A stretch of 64,000 nt of DNA from Actinomycetes bacterium (GTDB lineage: Bacteria; Actinomycetota; Acidimicrobiia; Acidimicrobiales; JAJYXR01), in contig JAJYXR010000006.1 of the NCBI GenBank assembly GCA_021801795.1, positions 62,001-126,000 on the forward strand, given 5' to 3'. The notes under the pieces are model-generated. The model made no database searches and had not been told where the DNA came from. It worked only from the letters and a program-made list of their open reading frames with translations. The position numbers and the translations under genes are program-made. Positions 8,789-16,612 of this stretch are shown here, piece by piece (the stretch's first letter is position 1; every line of letters begins with the position of its first letter).

Positions 8789-9645
8789 TTGTGCGATGCG
8801 GGCGTGGGGGTAGAGGCCTTCGAGCCCGAGATGCCCGACACCGTCGGTCCCGACGAGCCGGCCGGCAGCGGGGTGGCCGGGGTCGAGGTCGGGGTGGCTG
8901 GGGTCGAGGTCGGGGTGGCTGGGGTCGAGGTCGGGGTGGCCGGGGTCGAGGTCGGGGTGCTCGATGAAGCCCCGGAGAGGGTCGTTAGGAGGCTGGACCT
9001 GACGGCAGCCGGGGGCCTCGGAACCGGTGCACCCTTGGGCAGGAAGGCGGCTGTAATCAGCTGTCCATCCTGAAAATGGAGGTCCGCCGGGTTACCACTG
9101 ACGGCAGAGGAGCTGCTGGCAGTAGGAGATGACCAGACTCTGAGCGCGACGATCCCGGCCTTACCTGCCTCAGGGGTTCCCTTAGGACATCTGTCACCGT
9201 TAGAGTAGGCTGGCTTGCCCGGATATCTGAGGCTGGTGGCGGTGATGCTAAGGCCTGGGTAGGAGGAGACGAACTTGCCGAGGGTCGCATTCGCCCCTGC
9301 GAAGGCCGAGGTGGTCGGCGACACATCGATGAGTCCGTCACCGGTAGTGGATATCTGGGGGCTGGGACCCGAGGTATGGGGGTTGGCGGGCAGGTTCGGC
9401 TCCATGTTCCCACAGATGTCGAAACCCAGAGCCTCGTACCAGTGGCTGCCCACTGCCGGTGCTGCTGCTGGCGTCGTGCTCGGGTGGTGGAGCTCGTAAC
9501 GGCTGTAGGCGATCGACAAGATGCCCAGGATGCAGATCACCACCAGGCTGATATACCAGTTCACCGGGGTTTGGCCGCGGTAGGTCCTCCCGCCTCCGGT
9601 GGCCGCCGCACGCGCCACCCACTTTCCTGTCGACTGCCTAGCCAT
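8785..9645 (-). CDS. Single-pass membrane protein with TSTPATP repeat tail
   Basis: A 286-residue protein: basic N-terminus, one transmembrane helix at about residues 30-47 (WYISLVVICILGILSIAYS), then an extracytoplasmic domain (residues about 68-210) with HWYEALGFDICG and TGDGLIDVSP. The Thr/Ser/Pro-rich tail includes four 7-residue repeats TSTPATP. It resembles a conserved actinobacterial family found beside the fbiAB/manB cluster, in which, as I recall, the matching motifs are His-rich; here most of those histidines are absent. The start overlaps the 3' end of the wbbL-like gene by 85 bases, and it overlaps manB by four bases. Function unknown; location next to glycan genes suggests an envelope role. 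Confidence 0.75.
   Translation of the reverse strand: MARQSTGKWVARAAATGGGRTYRGQTPVNWYISLVVICILGILSIAYSRYELHHPSTTPAAAPAVGSHWYEALGFDICGNMEPNLPANPHTSGPSPQISTTGDGLIDVSPTTSAFAGANATLGKFVSSYPGLSITATSLRYPGKPAYSNGDRCPKGTPEAGKAGIVALRVWSSPTASSSSAVSGNPADLHFQDGQLITAAFLPKGAPVPRPPAAVRSSLLTTLSGASSSTPTSTPATPTSTPATPTSTPATPTSTPATPLPAGSSGPTVSGISGSKASTPTPASHK
8870..8953. repeat. 21-base tandem repeat, four copies
   Basis: Four consecutive 21-base units (GGGGTGGC, then C or T, then GGGGTCGAGGTC) with one polymorphic C/T position, followed by a partial fifth. They encode the seven-residue TSTPATP repeat of the membrane protein on the minus strand. The unit is a multiple of three, so copy-number change would alter tail length without breaking the frame. 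Confidence 0.92.
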
Positions 9646-10634
9646 GATCGAACCGATACCCTAGCCTGCCCTCGGCGCCTAGGTGGCACGGGGGCACGGA
9701 GAGTGCTCGCGAAGCCCGTGTGATCCAGGCTGGCAGTGGACCTGGAGCGCAGGCGCGTCATGGCGAGATGGCTAGCCGCTATGACCATGCGGGCAGCGAT
9801 CCCTGCTGCCACCAGGGGAAGCAGGGCCCTCCTGGTCCCCTCCACGGTCCTGTTCGCGAATCGCATCAGAGACCTGTGGTGCTCCAGGAGCATCCGGTAT
9901 GGGTGCCTCGCGGTAGAGACACCTTGCTCGTGGGTGACCACGGCGACCGGGACATATGCGACGGCCCACCCGGCGCGCCAGGCACGCCAGCAGAGGTCGA
10001 CGTCCTCGGCGTACATGAAGTAGGACTCGTCGAATCCGCCTAGCTCGTCCAGCAGGGCCCTCCTGGCCACGAAGCAGGATCCCGAGACCCAGTCGACCTG
10101 CACACTCCGAGATGGCCCCTGCTCGGGGGCATCCAGGACCTGAGAGCCACCATGCTCCAGGTGGTAGCGACTGGTGAAGCGGTTCCCCGGTAGGAGAAGG
10201 CCGAGCAGGGCGTGACCAGCCGCGTCGGTCAAGGACGGGAAGCTGCGGGCCGAAGGATAGCGGTGGCCTTCTCCGTCTAGGACCTGGGGGCCTGCTATGC
10301 CGAGGTGCGGATCGGCAGCCAGAGCGGCCACGAGCGCCTCGGCTGCTCCGGGATGGAGAACGATGTCGGGATTGCATACCATCACCAGGCTTGCCGAGGT
10401 GGCAGCGATGCCCCGGTTGGCCCCACTGCCGAACCCGATGTTCATGGAGCACCTGATCACGTCTGGGGGGTTATCCAGGCTCGCCAGCAGCTCGAGCGAG
10501 CAGTCCGTGGAGCCGTTGTCCACGACGACCACCTCGTCGACCCCCTCCCGACGCAGGGAGGTCACGCACTCGGCAAGGAGGGACCCTGCATCATGGTTGA
10601 CCACCACGGCGCAGAGGGAATCGAGAGATTTCAC
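9561..10634 (-). CDS. wbbL: Family 2 glycosyltransferase, WbbL-like rhamnosyltransferase
   Basis: A 357-residue GT2 enzyme. VVVNHDAGSLLAECVTSL opens the GT-A fold, VVVDNGSTDCS is the nucleotide-binding loop, NIGFGSGANRGI and VMVCNPDIVLHPGA contain the metal-binding region, and GFDESYFMYAEDVDLCWRAWRAG is the acceptor/catalytic motif of the WbbL rhamnosyltransferase group. In mycobacteria WbbL adds rhamnose to GlcNAc-PP-decaprenol to start the arabinogalactan linker, and its gene neighbours manB and rmlD as here. The C-terminal about 60 residues after VIAASHLAMTRL are basic and overlap the next gene by 85 bases. The exact linkage made here is inferred from synteny. Confidence 0.82.
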   Translation of the reverse strand: MKSLDSLCAVVVNHDAGSLLAECVTSLRREGVDEVVVVDNGSTDCSLELLASLDNPPDVIRCSMNIGFGSGANRGIAATSASLVMVCNPDIVLHPGAAEALVAALAADPHLGIAGPQVLDGEGHRYPSARSFPSLTDAAGHALLGLLLPGNRFTSRYHLEHGGSQVLDAPEQGPSRSVQVDWVSGSCFVARRALLDELGGFDESYFMYAEDVDLCWRAWRAGWAVAYVPVAVVTHEQGVSTARHPYRMLLEHHRSLMRFANRTVEGTRRALLPLVAAGIAARMVIAASHLAMTRLRSRSTASLDHTGFASTLRAPVPPRRRGQARVSVRSWLGSRQESGWRVRRPPEAGGPTAAKPR

Positions 10635-10639
10635 GGTTC

Positions 10640-11371
10640 CTAGCTGCCGAAACGGTAACGTACGAGGGTGGCGAGCGCCACGAAGCCGTCCCGCCAGGTG
10701 ATCTTCTTGCCTTCCACCACCTCCCGCCCGGCGTAGGAGATGGGCACCTCGTAGATCCTCTCCCCTCGCCGGAGGACCTTGGCTGTGATCTCCGGCTCGA
10801 AGGAAAAGCCGTCGGAACGAAGCTCGAGCCCGTCGAGCACACTGCGATCGAAAAGCTTGTAACAGGTCTCCATGTCCGAGAGGGTGGTCTGGTAGAGGAG
10901 GTTGGTGACCAGCGAGAGCACCCTGTTGCCGACCCAGTGGGAGATCAGCATGTTCTTGCGCTCACCGGTGAAGCGGCTGCCGTATACCACCCGCGCCTTG
11001 CCCTTGAGCATGGGGTCGAGAAGCCTCGGCCAGTCGTCGGGGTCGTACTCGAGATCTGCATCCTGTATGAGCACCAAGTCGCCGCGGACCATGGAGAGCC
11101 CGGTACGCACAGCCGCTCCCTTGCCTCGGTTCGTGGGATGGGTGATCACCCGTACGGTGGAATCTGCGAGCGCTGCCAGAACCTTGTCTGACCCGTCGTC
11201 GGACCCGTCGTCGACCACCACGACCTCTACCTCGAGTGGGAGCTCCACCGACCTGATCCGGCGTATCACCTCGGCCACGGTGCGCCGCTCGTTGTAGACC
11301 GGCACGATAACCGAGAGCCTCCTGTAGCTGGGAGGATTTACGGCAGCATCTAACTCCGTGGGCTGGCTCAC
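10640..11371 (-). CDS. Family 2 glycosyltransferase, polyprenyl-phosphate sugar synthase type
   Basis: A GT2 enzyme of 243 residues. The GTG at 11371 is chosen because it forms a GTGA overlap with the upstream uxs stop and places the fold start [14 protein letters not shown] near residue 19. The open frame upstream is a shadow of uxs. [45 protein letters not shown] (DxD) and VYGSRFTGE match dolichol/polyprenyl-phosphate mannose or glucose synthases. No C-terminal transmembrane pair is evident. It probably charges a polyprenyl phosphate carrier at the inner membrane face with a sugar used outside the membrane. It lies five bases upstream of the wbbL-like gene. Confidence 0.85.
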   Translation of the reverse strand: MSQPTELDAAVNPPSYRRLSVIVPVYNERRTVAEVIRRIRSVELPLEVEVVVVDDGSDDGSDKVLAALADSTVRVITHPTNRGKGAAVRTGLSMVRGDLVLIQDADLEYDPDDWPRLLDPMLKGKARVVYGSRFTGERKNMLISHWVGNRVLSLVTNLLYQTTLSDMETCYKLFDRSVLDGLELRSDGFSFEPEITAKVLRRGERIYEVPISYAGREVVEGKKITWRDGFVALATLVRYRFGS

Positions 11372-12342
11372 AGGCCGGTCCCACCGTTGCTGGCAGCCTC
11401 TTCTACACCGAGCTCGCTGGCGAAGTAGGCAATTGTGCGGGACAGGCCCTCGTCGATGCTCACCTGGGGATCGAAGCCGAGCTGGCTCCTGGCCGAGCTG
11501 ATGTCCGGGCAGCGGCGCGTGGGGTCGTCCTCCGGCAGCGGCTCGAACCGGATGTCTGCCACAGCACCGGTAGCCGCCTGGACGCGCCGGGCCAGCTCGA
11601 TGACGGTGACCTCCTCTGGGTTGCCGAGGTTGAACGGCCCCAGGAGGCTCGCATCGAGAAGCATCAACAACCCCCTGACCATGTCGTCGACATAGCAAAG
11701 GCTCCTCGTCTGGCTGCCGTCGCCGTAGACGCTGAGAGGCTCACCGGAGAGTGCCTGGACCACGAAGTTGGACACCACCCTGCCGTCCCCCTTCCTCATG
11801 CGCGGACCATAGGTGTTGAAGATGCGGGCAATCCCTACATCGAGATGATGGGTGCGATGCCATGCCATGGACAACGCCTCCGCGAAGCGCTTCGACTCGT
11901 CGTAGACAGACCTCGGACCTATCGGGTTCACGTTTCCCCAGTAGCTCTCCGGCTGGGGGTGGACGATGGGATCCCCGTAGACCTCGCTGGTGGATGCCAA
12001 GACGAATCGAGCGCCATGACGGTGCGCCAGGGCGGCGGCATTCAAGGTGCCGCTGCTGCCCACCGCCAGGGTCTCCAGCGGCATGCGAAGGTAGTCCGGG
12101 GGCGAGGCCGGACTGGCCATATGGATGACCCCGTCCAGAGCTCCCTGGACCGGTATCTCCTGCGAGACGTCGGTCACCAGCAGCTCGAACCCCCGAGCAC
12201 CCAGCAGGTGCTCTACGTTCACACGCCGGCCGGTAGAGAGGTTGTCCGCGCAGACCACACGGTCTCCCCTGGCGATCAGTGCCTCGCAGAGATGCGAGCC
12301 GAGGAACCCAGCTCCACCGGTCACCAGCACTCGTGAACTCAT
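11368..12342 (-). CDS. uxs: UDP-glucuronate decarboxylase (UDP-xylose synthase)
   Basis: A 324-residue extended [18 protein letters not shown] is the NAD site. [15 protein letters not shown] is characteristic of UDP-glucuronate decarboxylases, and [21 protein letters not shown] contains the catalytic Tyr and Lys together with the family-specific [10 protein letters not shown] stretch. [11 protein letters not shown] and [19 protein letters not shown] complete the family pattern. It converts UDP-glucuronate to UDP-xylose plus CO2 in the cytoplasm. The gene directly upstream makes UDP-glucuronate, so ugd and uxs form a two-step pathway; they overlap by four bases (ATGA). Length is normal for the single-domain enzyme. 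Confidence 0.92.
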   Translation of the reverse strand: MSSRVLVTGGAGFLGSHLCEALIARGDRVVCADNLSTGRRVNVEHLLGARGFELLVTDVSQEIPVQGALDGVIHMASPASPPDYLRMPLETLAVGSSGTLNAAALAHRHGARFVLASTSEVYGDPIVHPQPESYWGNVNPIGPRSVYDESKRFAEALSMAWHRTHHLDVGIARIFNTYGPRMRKGDGRVVSNFVVQALSGEPLSVYGDGSQTRSLCYVDDMVRGLLMLLDASLLGPFNLGNPEEVTVIELARRVQAATGAVADIRFEPLPEDDPTRRCPDISSARSQLGFDPQVSIDEGLSRTIAYFASELGVEEAASNGGTGL

Positions 12343-13658
12343 AGCCTGCCTACCCCGCTGTAGGCGAAACCCATGCGCCGTAGGGCGACGGGATCGAGCA
12401 GGTTACGAGCGTCGACAATGCTCGGCCGTTCCATGAGAGCGAGAACCTTGGAGAAGTCGATCCAGCGGAACTCCTCCCATTCGGTGAGCACGGCCAGCAC
12501 GCTCACCTGCTCGCACGCGGAGTAGGGGTCCTCGCATATCTCCACCCCTCCAGCTAGCTCCGGAAGCATCTGTGTAACCGTAGGGTCGAACGCTCTTGCG
12601 TGGGCGCCCTCGGCCACCAGCCGGGAGAGTATGTCTATGGAGGGAGACTCACGGCGGTCATCGGTACCCGCCTTGAACGAAAGACCCCAGATGCCCACTC
12701 GCTGGCCCTCGAGGGATCCTCCAGCTGCCGCGCGAATCTTCCCCACCACCCAGCCGAGCTGCCGGTCGTTGGCCTCTATGGCAGCGCGCAGGAGAGAGAA
12801 ATCGTAACCAACCTGGTCTGCCATGTAGACGAGAGCCCTGGTGTCCTTCGGCAGGCAGGAACCACCCCAGCCGGGCCCCGGACGGAGGTACTCGAATCCG
12901 ATCCGCCGGTCATAGGCCATCCCGAGCAGCACGTCGCGCACATCCGCACCCAGGCCCTCGCATAGGACGGCGACCGCGTTCACGAAGCTCAGCTTCGTGG
13001 CGAGGAAGGCGTTGGAGGCGTACTTTATGGTCTCGGCCGTAGCCGCGTCGGTGACGATGAGCGGCGCAGCGGTGCCCGCGAACAGCTCGCCCACCCGAGC
13101 AGCTGCCGCCTGGTCGTCAGCCCCCACGACTATGCGGTCCGGATGAAGGCAGTCGTGGATCGCGGAACCTTCGCGGAGGAACTCCGGGTTCGATACCACC
13201 TTCACGTCCGAGCGCGCCAACAGGCGCTCGACATGCGTCGTGGACCCCACTGGGACGGTGGACTTGTTCACCACGATCGCGCCCCGCTCCAGGTGCGGAG
13301 AGATCTCGGTGGCTGCGGCCTCCAGGGCGGAGGTGTCCGCAGAACCGTCTGGCTGCCTCGGGGTCGGAACACACAGGAACACCACCTCTGCACCGGCCAC
13401 GCAGGAAGCGGACCCCACGAGGAACTCGAGACGGCCGTTGGCAAGCCCCTCGCCCAGGATTTCCTCGAGACCCTCCTCCACGATCGTCGGCTCGCCACGG
13501 GAGAGCTTCTCTACCTTCGCGGGGTCGATGTCGCCGCAGCGCACCTGGTGGCCCAGGTGGGCGAGCGTGGTGGCCGTGGCCAGACCGACATACCCTGCTC
13601 CGACCACTCCGATCCGGGCGCGACGCGTGCTGGCGTTGGAGATCGCGCCATCCTTCAT
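12339..13658 (-). CDS. ugd: UDP-glucose 6-dehydrogenase
   Basis: A 439-residue UDP-glucose/GDP-mannose dehydrogenase. The N-terminal [10 protein letters not shown] is the NAD site, VFLCVPTP follows, and [12 protein letters not shown] is the conserved STV segment. [20 protein letters not shown] and [12 protein letters not shown] carry the catalytic cysteine, and [20 protein letters not shown] is the C-terminal domain signature. It oxidises UDP-glucose twice to UDP-glucuronate, the substrate of the neighbouring uxs product. It overlaps rmlD and uxs by four bases each (ATGA), showing tight coupling in the sugar-nucleotide operon. Confidence 0.95.
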   Translation of the reverse strand: MKDGAISNASTRRARIGVVGAGYVGLATATTLAHLGHQVRCGDIDPAKVEKLSRGEPTIVEEGLEEILGEGLANGRLEFLVGSASCVAGAEVVFLCVPTPRQPDGSADTSALEAAATEISPHLERGAIVVNKSTVPVGSTTHVERLLARSDVKVVSNPEFLREGSAIHDCLHPDRIVVGADDQAAAARVGELFAGTAAPLIVTDAATAETIKYASNAFLATKLSFVNAVAVLCEGLGADVRDVLLGMAYDRRIGFEYLRPGPGWGGSCLPKDTRALVYMADQVGYDFSLLRAAIEANDRQLGWVVGKIRAAAGGSLEGQRVGIWGLSFKAGTDDRRESPSIDILSRLVAEGAHARAFDPTVTQMLPELAGGVEICEDPYSACEQVSVLAVLTEWEEFRWIDFSKVLALMERPSIVDARNLLDPVALRRMGFAYSGVGRL

Positions 13659-14581
13659 GCCAGCCCCTCCCCTGCCCCCAGGGCGGCAACCATCCGCTCG
13701 AGGGCCTCGCGCCAGTCGGGAAGCAGCGGAAGACCTGACAGACGCAGAGCTGCGTTGTCCAGAACGGAGTTGGCAGGTCGGGGCGCCGGCCGAGGCGGAT
13801 CCAGGTCGGAGGTGGCTATCGGCTCTACCCTGCCTGGATCACCGCCCGAGACACCTAGGACCTGCCTGGCGAACTCGAACCAGGTGGTGGGACCCTGGTT
13901 GGTGACGTGATACACCCCGCTCAGGCGTTCCGTCCCGATCGTAAGGAGGGCTCCAGCCAGATCGGCGGTGAAGGTCGGGCAGCCGCGCTGATCGTCCACG
14001 AACCGCAGCGGTCCCTCACCGCCTGCGAGCCGGAGGATCGTCTTCACCATGTTGGAACCGTGGACACCGCACACCCAGGAGGTCCGCACCACCGCGGCCT
14101 CGTGTGACACCTCTGTCTCGCCGGCGAGCTTCGATCGACCGTAGACCGAGAGCGGGTTCGGCCTGTCCCACTCCAGGTAGGGCCGGTCAGAGGTGCCGTC
14201 GAAGACGTAGTCAGTGGATACGTAGACGACATGGCCTCCGAAGCGCCTGGCTGCCTCCGCGACGTTCCGGCTGCCCAGGCCGTTCACCCTGAAGGCCCGG
14301 TCCGGATCCGCCTCGCATGCGTCCACCGCTGTCCAGGCACCGGCATGGAAGACGACATCGGGTCTGAAGCCCTCGAAGACGCCCAGCACCGCCGAACGGC
14401 TGGATACATCGAGTCGGTCGTGACCGAGACCGAGGACCTCGCATGGGAGTCGTTCCCCGAGGCGGGCAGTTCGCGGATCCGCCCGCAGGCCACCTGCGGG
14501 CACCCGTCCTTCCAGGGCATCCACCAGGTCCCTTCCCATCTGGCCGCTGGCCCCGGTGACCAGCACCCTGAGAGCGCCCAC
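13655..14581 (-). CDS. rmlD: dTDP-4-dehydrorhamnose reductase
   Basis: A 308-residue RmlD with the start moved to the GTG at 14581, seven bases after the rmlB stop, because the upstream open frame overlaps rmlB. RVLVTGASGQMGRDL is the NADPH site, AWTAVDACEADPDRAFRVN is the RmlD signature, and STDYVFDG, then YGRSKLAGE, supply the catalytic Tyr-x3-Lys. RTSWVCGVHGSNMVKTIL follows. It reduces dTDP-4-dehydrorhamnose to dTDP-L-rhamnose, the donor for the wbbL-like transferase downstream. rmlA and rmlC are not in this window, unless the nucleotidyltransferase at 7703-8788 supplies the RmlA activity. Confidence 0.92.
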   Translation of the reverse strand: MGALRVLVTGASGQMGRDLVDALEGRVPAGGLRADPRTARLGERLPCEVLGLGHDRLDVSSRSAVLGVFEGFRPDVVFHAGAWTAVDACEADPDRAFRVNGLGSRNVAEAARRFGGHVVYVSTDYVFDGTSDRPYLEWDRPNPLSVYGRSKLAGETEVSHEAAVVRTSWVCGVHGSNMVKTILRLAGGEGPLRFVDDQRGCPTFTADLAGALLTIGTERLSGVYHVTNQGPTTWFEFARQVLGVSGGDPGRVEPIATSDLDPPRPAPRPANSVLDNAALRLSGLPLLPDWREALERMVAALGAGEGLA

Positions 14582-14588
14582 CGCGTAC

Positions 14589-15611
14589 TCAGGTGCTACG
14601 CGGCGAGGTGGCTCCCACCCATGCCGACTCGACGACCGGCGCACGCCCCCGCAATGGCTCCCACCAGGCCCGATTGGCGGCATACCAGGCCACCGTGTCC
14701 TTCAGACCATCGTCGAAGGCCACCGTTGGCTTCCAGCCGAGCTCCGCTTCGATCTTCGAGCAGTCGAGCAGGTAGCGCCTGTCGTGACCAGGCCTGTCGG
14801 GCACGATCTTCTTCAGGGTGGACGGCTTGCCGAGGGCGTCCAGCACCGCGTCGGCTATCTCCTCGATGCTGGCCTCCACACCGGTTCCGACATGGTAGGT
14901 CTCACCTACCCTGCCCTTTTCCAGGACCATGTCCACAGCCCGGCAGTGATCGATGACATGGATCCACTCCCGCCTGTTCTGGGTTGACGCGTACATCGGC
15001 AACGGCTGGTCATCGAGGGCGTTGGCCGTGAAGAGGGGGATCACCTTCTCGGGGAACTGGTACGGACCGTAGTTGTTGGCGCAGTTGGTGATGGTAACCG
15101 GCAGGCCAAAGGTCTCGCCGTAGGCACGAACCGCGTGATCGGCTCCTGCCTTGGAGGCGTTATAGGGAGTGCGCGGCCTGTAAGGACTCTGCTCGTCGAA
15201 ACTCTCCTCGGTGTCGAGGGGGAGATCCCCGTAGACCTCGCAGGTGGAGATGTGGTGGAACCGAGCGATGCCTGCCGTCCGGGCAGCCTCCAGCAGTGTC
15301 TGGGTGCCCAGCACGTTGGAGCGGAAGAAGCGACCCGGGTCCAGGATCGCCAGCGAGTTATGGGACTCGGCGGCGAAGTTCACCACCGTCTCTATCCCGT
15401 GGACCCTCAGCGCCTCGAGCGCAGCCTCGTAGTCGCAGATGTCAGCATGGATGAACTCGAAACGGCCTTCCAGGTCGGCCAGGCTCTCGCGGTTGCCTGC
15501 ATAGGTAAGGGCATCATAGACCACAACCCCGTCACCAGGATGGTTCTCGATCCAGTAGCGAACGAAATTCGAGCCGATGAACCCGGCACCGCCTGTGACC
15601 ATGATCTGCAC
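14589..15611 (-). CDS. rmlB: dTDP-glucose 4,6-dehydratase
   Basis: A 340-residue extended SDR. GGAGFIGSNFVRYWIE gives the NAD site, DALTYAGNRESLADL is the RmlB signature, AAESHNS follows, and STCEVYGDLPLDTEE carries the catalytic Asp/Glu region. YNASKAGADHAVRAYGETF supplies Tyr-x3-Lys, then NCANNYGPYQFPEKVIPLF and DHCRAVDMVLEKG. It forms dTDP-4-keto-6-deoxyglucose for rhamnose synthesis. It is followed seven bases later by rmlD and preceded by birA 46 bases upstream on the same strand, so the operon may begin at either birA or rmlB. Confidence 0.94.
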   Translation of the reverse strand: MQIMVTGGAGFIGSNFVRYWIENHPGDGVVVYDALTYAGNRESLADLEGRFEFIHADICDYEAALEALRVHGIETVVNFAAESHNSLAILDPGRFFRSNVLGTQTLLEAARTAGIARFHHISTCEVYGDLPLDTEESFDEQSPYRPRTPYNASKAGADHAVRAYGETFGLPVTITNCANNYGPYQFPEKVIPLFTANALDDQPLPMYASTQNRREWIHVIDHCRAVDMVLEKGRVGETYHVGTGVEASIEEIADAVLDALGKPSTLKKIVPDRPGHDRRYLLDCSKIEAELGWKPTVAFDDGLKDTVAWYAANRAWWEPLRGRAPVVESAWVGATSPRST

Positions 15612-15657
15612 GGAGCGACATCATAGACCCTGCCCGGACCTGCCATCTGCCTCCCTG

Positions 15658-16548
15658 CTAGGAGAGGTGATACACGTCGCCAGCCGACACCGTGCTCATG
15701 CACACCTCGCCCTGCACCACCAGATGACCCTCGGCCGTTATGTCCACCGCCTCCCCCTCGATGGGGCTTCCGCCGAGCCCCGACCCCGTATCCACCCGGA
15801 CCCTCCTGCCGAGGGTGACACAGACCGAGCGGTACTCTCCTGCCTGGCGCCTTCGTCCTGCGGAGCTATCCAGATCCCCCACGCGCCAGTCGAGATCCCC
15901 CAGGAACACCTCGAGGAAACTGGCTGCATCGACATGCACACCCGACTCCACCAGGAGCGAGGTGATAGGACGCCTGGCTCCACCCTCCAGCCCCCGGCCC
16001 AGCTCCACCTCGACTGCCAGAGCCTCCTCTCGGGTCCTTGGCCAGTTCAGGTTCATGCCTATCCCGACTACTACAGCCCTGGCGGGTTCGGCCGCAGCGC
16101 TGGCGGGTTCGATGCCTGGTGGGGACTCTGACGCCACGATGATGCTCTCGGCCAGGATCCCGGCCAGCTTCCTGTCCTCTACGACCAGGTCGTTTGGCCA
16201 CTTCAGCCCAGGTTCGACCCCGGTTGCCATCTTCGTTGCGTAGCGCGCTGCCAGGGCGACCGCCACGGTGCACAGGTGCAACTCGTCGACTGACAGCCTG
16301 GGGCGCAGGAGCACCGAGACAAGCAGGTTCTCCCCTGGTGGCGAAGCCCAGGCTCTCCCAAGCCTTCCCCTGCCGGCGGATTGCTCGGCGGCCAACGCCA
16401 CCAGCCCTTCAGGCGCCCCCTTACAGGCCTCCTCGACCAGGTAGGTGTTGGTCGAGTCGAGTACCTCGAAGTCCCTTATGGTATGAAACCGTGTGCCGAT
16501 GGGTCCGGGCCTGCTGGCGAAGCAACCCTCGGATGGAGGCTGGGGCAT
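15658..16548 (-). CDS. birA: Biotin-[acetyl-CoA-carboxylase] ligase, monofunctional
   Basis: A 296-residue biotin protein ligase from the ATG at 16548; the open frame runs further upstream but would overlap the divergent carboxylase gene. STNTYLVEEA starts the catalytic domain, AAEQSAGRGRLGRAWASPPGEN is the biotinyl-5'-AMP loop (GRGRxGRxW), and LKWPNDLVVEDRKLAGILAE contains the catalytic lysine region. VVVGIGMNLNWP follows, with a C-terminal SH3-like domain. There is no N-terminal helix-turn-helix, so it is an enzyme only, not a repressor. It would biotinylate the BCCP domain of the divergently encoded carboxylase 64 bases away, a functionally sensible pair. Confidence 0.93.
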   Translation of the reverse strand: MPQPPSEGCFASRPGPIGTRFHTIRDFEVLDSTNTYLVEEACKGAPEGLVALAAEQSAGRGRLGRAWASPPGENLLVSVLLRPRLSVDELHLCTVAVALAARYATKMATGVEPGLKWPNDLVVEDRKLAGILAESIIVASESPPGIEPASAAAEPARAVVVGIGMNLNWPRTREEALAVEVELGRGLEGGARRPITSLLVESGVHVDAASFLEVFLGDLDWRVGDLDSSAGRRRQAGEYRSVCVTLGRRVRVDTGSGLGGSPIEGEAVDITAEGHLVVQGEVCMSTVSAGDVYHLS

Positions 16549-16612
16549 GGCACCAACCCTAAGGCTCGTGAGAGTCTTGTGAACACCATTGCCGAACCGG
16601 AAGGGTCGAGAG

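Noticed and set aside
8870-8953. CRISPR array
   Set aside because: Units are contiguous with no spacers and encode a Pro/Thr repeat in a real gene.
11372-11698. N-terminal extension of the GT2 gene at 10640-11371
   Set aside because: Arg/Gly-rich, overlaps uxs; GTG 11371 in a GTGA overlap is the natural start.
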